From Stenopsyche tienmushanensis (Eukaryota > Arthropoda > Insecta > Trichoptera > Stenopsychidae): a stretch of 64,000 bases of DNA. The notes below the pieces were generated by a model. It saw only the letters and a program-made list of their open reading frames with translations. It searched no databases and was not told the origin of the DNA. This document shows, piece after piece, positions 58,641 through 64,000 of the stretch. Where the stretch lies: the NCBI GenBank assembly GCA_008973525.1, contig WACJ01000527.1:930001-994000 (forward strand). Direction: 5' to 3'. Both the position numbers and the translations under genes were made by a program. Within the stretch, counting starts at the first letter, position 1. Each line of letters starts with the position of its first letter.

Positions 58641-60743
58641 TTAGGTTGGGGAATAAGTTCGTAGCGTTTTAATCAAAAACTTGTATTCAAACAAAAATCA
58701 ACAGTTTTAAACAACTAATTAATTAATTATGTATTCGCCGTTAATGTTTACTATCTCCTCCCACCTCTTCGTCAATTTGTTGATGCCGCTCCGCCAAAAA
58801 TCTTCCTGTTTGGTATCGAAGAATTTGTTAAGCCAGTTTTTAGGGTCGCCTTCGTTGTTGAAGGTAACTCCTCTCATATGGTTCGACAAGGAGTGAAAAA
58901 GATGGTAGTTCGCCGGTGCAAGATCTGGAGAGTACGACGGATGCTGAAGGATCTCCCATTCGAGCTCTTGGAGTGCGGCTTTGACGACTTGTGCAACGTG
59001 GAGCCTTTTTTTTCTGTGGGCGAGAAAATCTTCACAAGACACCCAGTAAAACTGGGTAGTGTGGGATTCACGATTGATCGATCGTGCCTTACCCACTAAA
59101 CCCCCCCCTTGTCCTTCTCTGTCCTCCTGGTATTGTTTTCCACGTTGCTTCAGGAGGACAGGTAGTCTGACCTTAAGTGATTGGCCCTATTCACTGCCCT
59201 CTTTGGCGCTGAGTATCTCTTCTACGTATTCGCGCCAAAGGTCCCATTTCCTCTTACTTTCCATCATGCTGTGGACCATGTTGTCAATGTTGAGCTCGGC
59301 CACCTCGAGTGCTTGTTTCAGCAGTTTTCTCTGGGGTGCCCAAGCCTCACAGCCAATGATGGTGTGCTCTGCGTCGTCGACCTCCGCTTGGCAGTATTGG
59401 CACGTAGCGGATGGTTCTTTGCCAATCCGCTTCAAGTACGTACCAAAGCATCCGTGCCCAGTGAGCGCCTGCGTCAAGCGGTAGGTTGTTTCACCGTGTT
59501 CTCGGGCCCTCCACCGACTTATGACCGGGATAAGTCGATGGGTCCATCTTTCCTTGCTGGACTGATCCCATCTCCGTTGCCAAGCTTCCCTCAGTTTTTG
59601 GTCATGTTCGTTGCGATTTTTAGAATCTTCGTAGTCCAAGGCCCTCTTCTTTGCCTGGAGGTCCAGCGGGGGTATTCCAGCAATCACCAGCACCGCGTCT
59701 TCAGACACTGTCCTGTATGCTGCGGTGACTCGGAGCGCTCCCTGTCGCTGGACTCTGGCGAGCTTCTTTCTGTTGGTGTCACGTTTGAGCGACTCATGCC
59801 ATATCGGGGCTCCGTACGGAAGGAACGAGTGTATTACCTCGTTTATGGTACGTCTTCTGCACGGCTTTGGCCCTCCAATGTTGGGCATGAGCCGTCCAAG
59901 CTCGCCTGCCACCTTCTGTGCCTTCTGTGCAGCTTCTTCTATGTGTTTGCTAAAGGTCAGCTTGTTATCCATGAGGATCCCGAGGTATCTCAGCGTTTTG
60001 TTGTATTCCACCTCGTGTCCTCCAATAACAAGCTGCTCGACCCTCGGTCTTCTCCGTCTGCTGCATATCATTGCCTCCGTTTTCTCGGGCGCCATCTGTA
60101 GGCGATTATCCCGCATCCACGCTCGAATTCTGGCGAGGGCTGCAACATGGAGCCTGGCGTTGTCGTGAAGGAGTATGGTTTGGCCTTAACGATGGGATCT
60201 TTTGAGACGAATAGTTTCTTTCACGCAGTGAAGCTGAGCTATGTAGAGCTCCTTGTTGACCGTGGCATTCCAGTGTCACTCTCAATCCCACCAAACGCAG
60301 ATCATGATCTTCTTTGGATGGAGATCAGGCTTGACTCTCGGCTTTGTCGCATCTTTTGTTGGCGATTTTCTTTGTTGTTTTCGTTAAGCTCGTGATGCAC
60401 CCGGGCTCTCAATTTTTTGGCAAGTCCCATTGAATGAAGATGATTGAGAATCGTTTTATGATCGCAATTCATTTTTTTGGCCAATTCACGACTTGTTTGG
60501 CGACTGTCCTCCTTCAAAAGTGCTTTAAGATGCTCTTCGTCGAATTCAGAAGATTTTCCGCTACGGGGCGTATCGTCAACATCAAAATCGCCATTTTTGA
60601 ACTTTGAACTAACCATTTCAAAGTTGATTCAAAAAGATGATCAACACAGATTTGTAGAATAGAAAGAGCACTATCGAATGATTAGCTAAAAAGCAAAAAA
60701 ACAAAAAACAATAAAAACGCTACGAACTTATTCCCCAACCTAA
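58641..60743 (-). mobile_element. mariner element split by a LINE
   Basis: Perfect 30-bp inverted ends (TTAGGTTGGGGAATAAGTTC...) at 58641-58670 and 60714-60743 are flanked by TA on both sides. The minus-strand transposase is in two parts. At 60616-60302 are DTPRSGKSSEFDEEHLKALL and MNCDHKTILNHLHSMGL; this part then frameshifts on to NARLHVA at about 60141. At about 59005-58719 are QVVKAALQELEWEILQHPSY, SPDLAPANYHLFHSL and RWEEIVNINGEYI. The first ~50 residues are degraded and frameshifts occur, so it is defective. Removing the LINE would make the halves contiguous. Confidence 0.9.
59007..60140 (-). mobile_element. 5'-truncated R1-clade LINE inserted in the mariner transposase
   Basis: The minus strand carries an open frame from 60140 to 59187 encoding the end of a non-LTR reverse transcriptase ORF. 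Seen are a thumb-like region (LQMAPEKTEAMICSRRR, TLRYLGILMDNKLTFSKHI) and the C-terminal zinc-finger-like CQYCQAEVDDAEHTIIGCE. It ends at a TGA, followed by a ~180-bp tail region and a short A-run (T7 at 59007-59013 on the plus strand). It is flanked by 15-bp target copies, 58992-59006 and 60141-60155, with one mismatch. The frame is still open over ~310 codons, so the insertion is fairly young. The 5' truncation is typical of failed reverse transcription. Confidence 0.9.
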
Positions 60744-61332
60744 TACATAAAAAATAAATTTAAATATTAATATGCAAGCACAAGTTCTAATATAAAGAAA
60801 ACAATTATCTATGCTAGAACAAGTATTTTCGTGGAATTATTTACAGAAAACAATGTATGAAGATCTATTTTGACCAGGTTTGTTCGAAAAGTCACAAGGT
60901 TTTGGGACGGGCTCTGCCGAAACAAAATTTGTTCAAGAAGGGGTCCGCGAAAAAAATGCTCAAGAACGGGAGGAGGTATAATAAGTTTTCTGATTTAAAA
61001 TATGGTCTCATGACTCCCTCAGATTTGATCTTCTATTCTAAACACTCAATTGAATTTTCAGCCGACATTGATCCATTGATTCGAACAAGTCCAGGACTAT
61101 AATATTTAATTCTGACATGCAAATTCACAGTAAAAATCTGTGGTTAGATGTGACCAAAGTCCAAAAAATAAAACTTCCAATTTCGCATGCATATCTGCAA
61201 TAAACTTAGATTATAAAATGCCTATATCTATACTTGATTCGTGATAAAATAATTTCCGGTAAATATCGGTAATTACCGATTGATTTTAATTGATTTACCG
61301 CTAAACCGATAAATCTGTAATGCAAGCCCTGC

Positions 61333-62484
61333 CTTTTGGGTAACACAATCGTACAAGTCGAAGACTGCAAGTATTGCCAATGTAAATTCGTATTATAAAA
61401 AGTTCAACACGTGGATTTAATCAAATTTTGACTGGTTTTTCAACAAACAAACAGTATAAAACTGATCTTAATTTACTGATGTTTTTATCACTTCTCTGTC
61501 ATTGAATGGCGAAAAATTTCGTAACTATTAGTAAGATCCTCCCGCTGTTGATTCCTCAATACATACACGTATCTTTTGGTGTGTCAACGTGCTTGTTTAT
61601 TTGCTTGTTCGTTGCATAAAGATTAGAAATTAATTCGACATTAATTGAGACCATAAATCATGGTGGATCGGAATCCAATGGCAAATAACACTTTGGAATT
61701 TTTGACGATGTTTGAATATCAAACCAGAAATATTCGTCAAGATGTCTGAAAGCATCCACTCGGAGTCGTCTTTATTTTGACTTTCCATGAAATTGCCAAT
61801 GAAGAATTCGAACATAGGCATGTTTTAAACGTTTTATATTCCATATTGAATTTGTACAGGTGCCAGGTGTTTTTCGGACCCTGGGCGCCAAAGTGTACTG
61901 TATGCACGGTGTATGCATGATATATTATTAAATGCTAATATTTAATCATGGATGTCGAAATATGAGAGTTTTTGGGCGGAGAGAAGGGGGAATGTTTTAA
62001 ATTTCTTCGCATAATCAGAAATAAACAATATTATTATGCTCAACGATTATTGCTCTGAAACAAGGGCTGGGAAACTCTTTCAGATTAAAGTCCATGTAGC
62101 AAAAAATATGTAGCAAGTCAAATTTACTAAGGAAAAGAAGCCCGTTATGGTAGCAATGGACAAAATTATTGGCACAGCAACATATATATTTCTGATTTTG
62201 AATAAGTAAATATTGGGATGATTAGAGAAGTTATGCAGGACTACCTATGAATGATTAACGTCAAACAAAAATTAAAATGAATAACAATCGCATAATTTAT
62301 AATAAATTATCCTAATCCTAATTTACCTATAAATGGAACCTCATAAAAAATCTCAATGAAGAAATCGCCTACGTTCAATAACAGATATGGTATTTCAAGA
62401 AGAGGCATTTTCGGAAGGTATCAGAAATTAATTTATGCAAAGGGCTATGAAGATCAGAATGCTGGTGAGAATAAGGCACGTTTA
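61333..62484. other. Gene-free stretch
   Basis: Nothing coding or repetitive recognised. Confidence 0.4.
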
Positions 62485-62690
62485 TTAACCTTTTGAGTAG
62501 TGAGCTAATTTTAAATCATCATAAATGTGTATATCCAACACTTATCATCCATATAAATCCATTTATCTGTCAGGACCGTCGCAGCGTGTATGAAGCTTGT
62601 ACATACATAAAAAAAACACTATCGATAGCACACAATATTCGATAATTTCTTTGCAATAAACAATACGCTTGAAATCGATTCATAATATCA
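62485..62690. repeat. TTAACCTTTTGAGTAGTGAG repeat, copy 2
   Basis: Matches 24768-24950 in the same orientation, with an extra ~30 bases in the middle (around ATCCATATAAATCC) lacking from copy 1. Confidence 0.65.
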
Positions 62691-64000
62691 TTCACATATC
62701 ATTATTATTCGATAAATTTGGGTTAACGATCTATATAATCCTATGGATGTACCCAAGATACTTTCTCTGTCCATTTCACTCAGGACATTGACCAATAAAT
62801 GTCATTGATAAAAAAAGCATTTTATTGGGTTATGATCGTGTATTTTAAAGATCAATGAGAACATCTTATGGTTCTAAAAAAAAAGTGCATTGACGTAAAC
62901 CTTTAAACAGGAATATTTATAAAAACACCAGGAAGAAAGTTTAAAAGCTTCCCAAAAGACTAAACACCTGTTCATATTATTAAATATGGATTTAGCCAGC
63001 TTTATAGATGATTTCTATAATTTATTCAGAAGGACAAAGTTGCTCGGTCTACTTATAATATGCAACATTGGATGTATGTCGGTCTATTTGTGTATTTTTA
63101 ATTCAAAATCAAATTTATGCAGTTTATCCAATTACCTCCCAACTATATGAATGTTTATTTTATTGAATACTGTTTGTTTGAAAATTTGTTCAGTTGTACT
63201 TTGCGCTTGCACTTGATGCAAAAACGGATATGGACAAACATATTTTTATACATTTTTAATTTGGAGAACCTTTTGTGGATAGCCATAAACTTCATCGATG
63301 ATTTCATATAGGGAAATTACAGCAATTAGAATTTTTAAAAGTAATCCTTCTTCTCCTTCTTCCTACTTAGAAGAAATCTAAAAGAAGAACGATTAAGTAA
63401 ATAATCTGATGCATATTTGAATACAAGTTCTTTTTCTAGAAAGACACAGATTTTAGCTCCTTGTTGAATCACTGAACATCAAAAAATAAAATCTTTTGAT
63501 AGAAGAGTTCAAGGATTCAATGAAAGAGATTCTGAATTAGAACTAGTATAAATAGATAAAAATCACAATTATATATTGTACAAAGCAAGAAACTAAAAAA
63601 GGACAGTTCCAAATTTTTGCTGGAATATTGAAAAATATTTTTAAGCGTCATAAATTACAAACAAATTGTGGTATACATGTCGTCCAGTACTTCAAGAACA
63701 CGTCATTTGGTAGACAATTGGCTTACGACAAACCTTCTGTTTGCAGAACAAACTGAGTATGGCATTCGTTTCTACTGTGTCAATATTTGACCTGAGTCTA
63801 ATGCGAGCAATCAATCAATGCCAAAACGATCTGCATTAACCTGATAGATGATCAACAATATACCGATTATGAACTCCAATAAATAGCTGCTTTCAGATCA
63901 TGGATCATCAGACCGTGATCCAAAACACTTGAGATCAGAGACAGGACCAGAACCACTGACTGGCATAAAGCGGCCTCAACATGAGATTCACCTTTATATT
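62691..64000. other. Gene-free end of the window
   Basis: AT-rich sequence with only short open frames (for example 64 codons at 63117) lacking recognisable features. No repeat end was identified. Confidence 0.4.

Larger units (their letters stand above)
58536..61332. mobile_element. hAT-type element hosting a nested mariner (tentative)
   Basis: The left end CAGGGCCAGCAATTTACCGG and, in reverse complement, the right end CAGGGCTTGCATTACAGATT, each followed by ACCGGTAAAT-like or ATCGGTTTAG-like words, look like one element's imperfect inverted ends. A convincing 8-bp target duplication is not visible. The outer element would be about 0.7 kb without its insertions. It carries no recognised transposase. 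Confidence 0.5.

Noticed and set aside
59181..60101. A 306-codon plus-strand frame
   Set aside because: Exact antisense of the LINE reverse-transcriptase frame, which has clear family motifs on the minus strand.
61630..61821. A 63-codon minus-strand frame
   Set aside because: No start context, splice sites or recognised motif; ordinary length for AT-rich DNA.

Overview
The window is AT-rich nuclear DNA of an arthropod, almost certainly an insect. Genes are split by short GT-AG introns (mostly 60-180 bp), two TATA-box promoters can be read, and the intergenic space is packed with decayed DNA transposons (mariner, hAT, pogo/Tigger, piggyBac-like) plus one R1-clade LINE fragment. Species cannot be named from the sequence; compact introns would suit a fly or midge, but this is only an inference.

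Layout. 14-1621 (+): complete galactose-1-phosphate uridylyltransferase gene (8 exons, 351 aa). 6721-15313 (+): complete ORP5/8-type oxysterol-binding-protein-related gene (21 exons, 949 aa: PH domain, ORD with EQVSHHPP, C-terminal membrane anchor). Its eighth intron holds a 1,257-nt open exon that fits the flanking splice phases exactly, so a 1,368-aa isoform is possible. 15.3-31.6 kb: gene-poor, many transposon relics. 31595-32876 (+): charged 351-aa protein with a duplicated GxGFKDK module, resembling the uncharacterised FLJ45252-type family.

34.4-49.4 kb: three genes for predicted secreted proteins. They are a minus-strand Pro/Ser/Cys protein built of 41-aa repeats (34390-35665), a 42-aa secretory peptide (37451-37700) and a giant Thr-rich mucin-like protein (42176-49426) with six near-identical 104-aa repeats and four +1 frame breaks. 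The first two have a TATA box at a normal distance upstream, and all three put the signal peptide wholly or mostly in a tiny first exon followed by a phase-0 intron. They do not look homologous. Expression in one secretory tissue is possible but is inference.

49.4-64 kb: no convincing gene. It holds a 1.26-kb foldback structure, a deleted mariner, and a nested insertion: an R1-clade LINE inside a mariner, itself inside what looks like a hAT-type element.

All exon boundaries were read by eye from splice consensus, frame and family resemblance; no alignment, expression data or database search was available.
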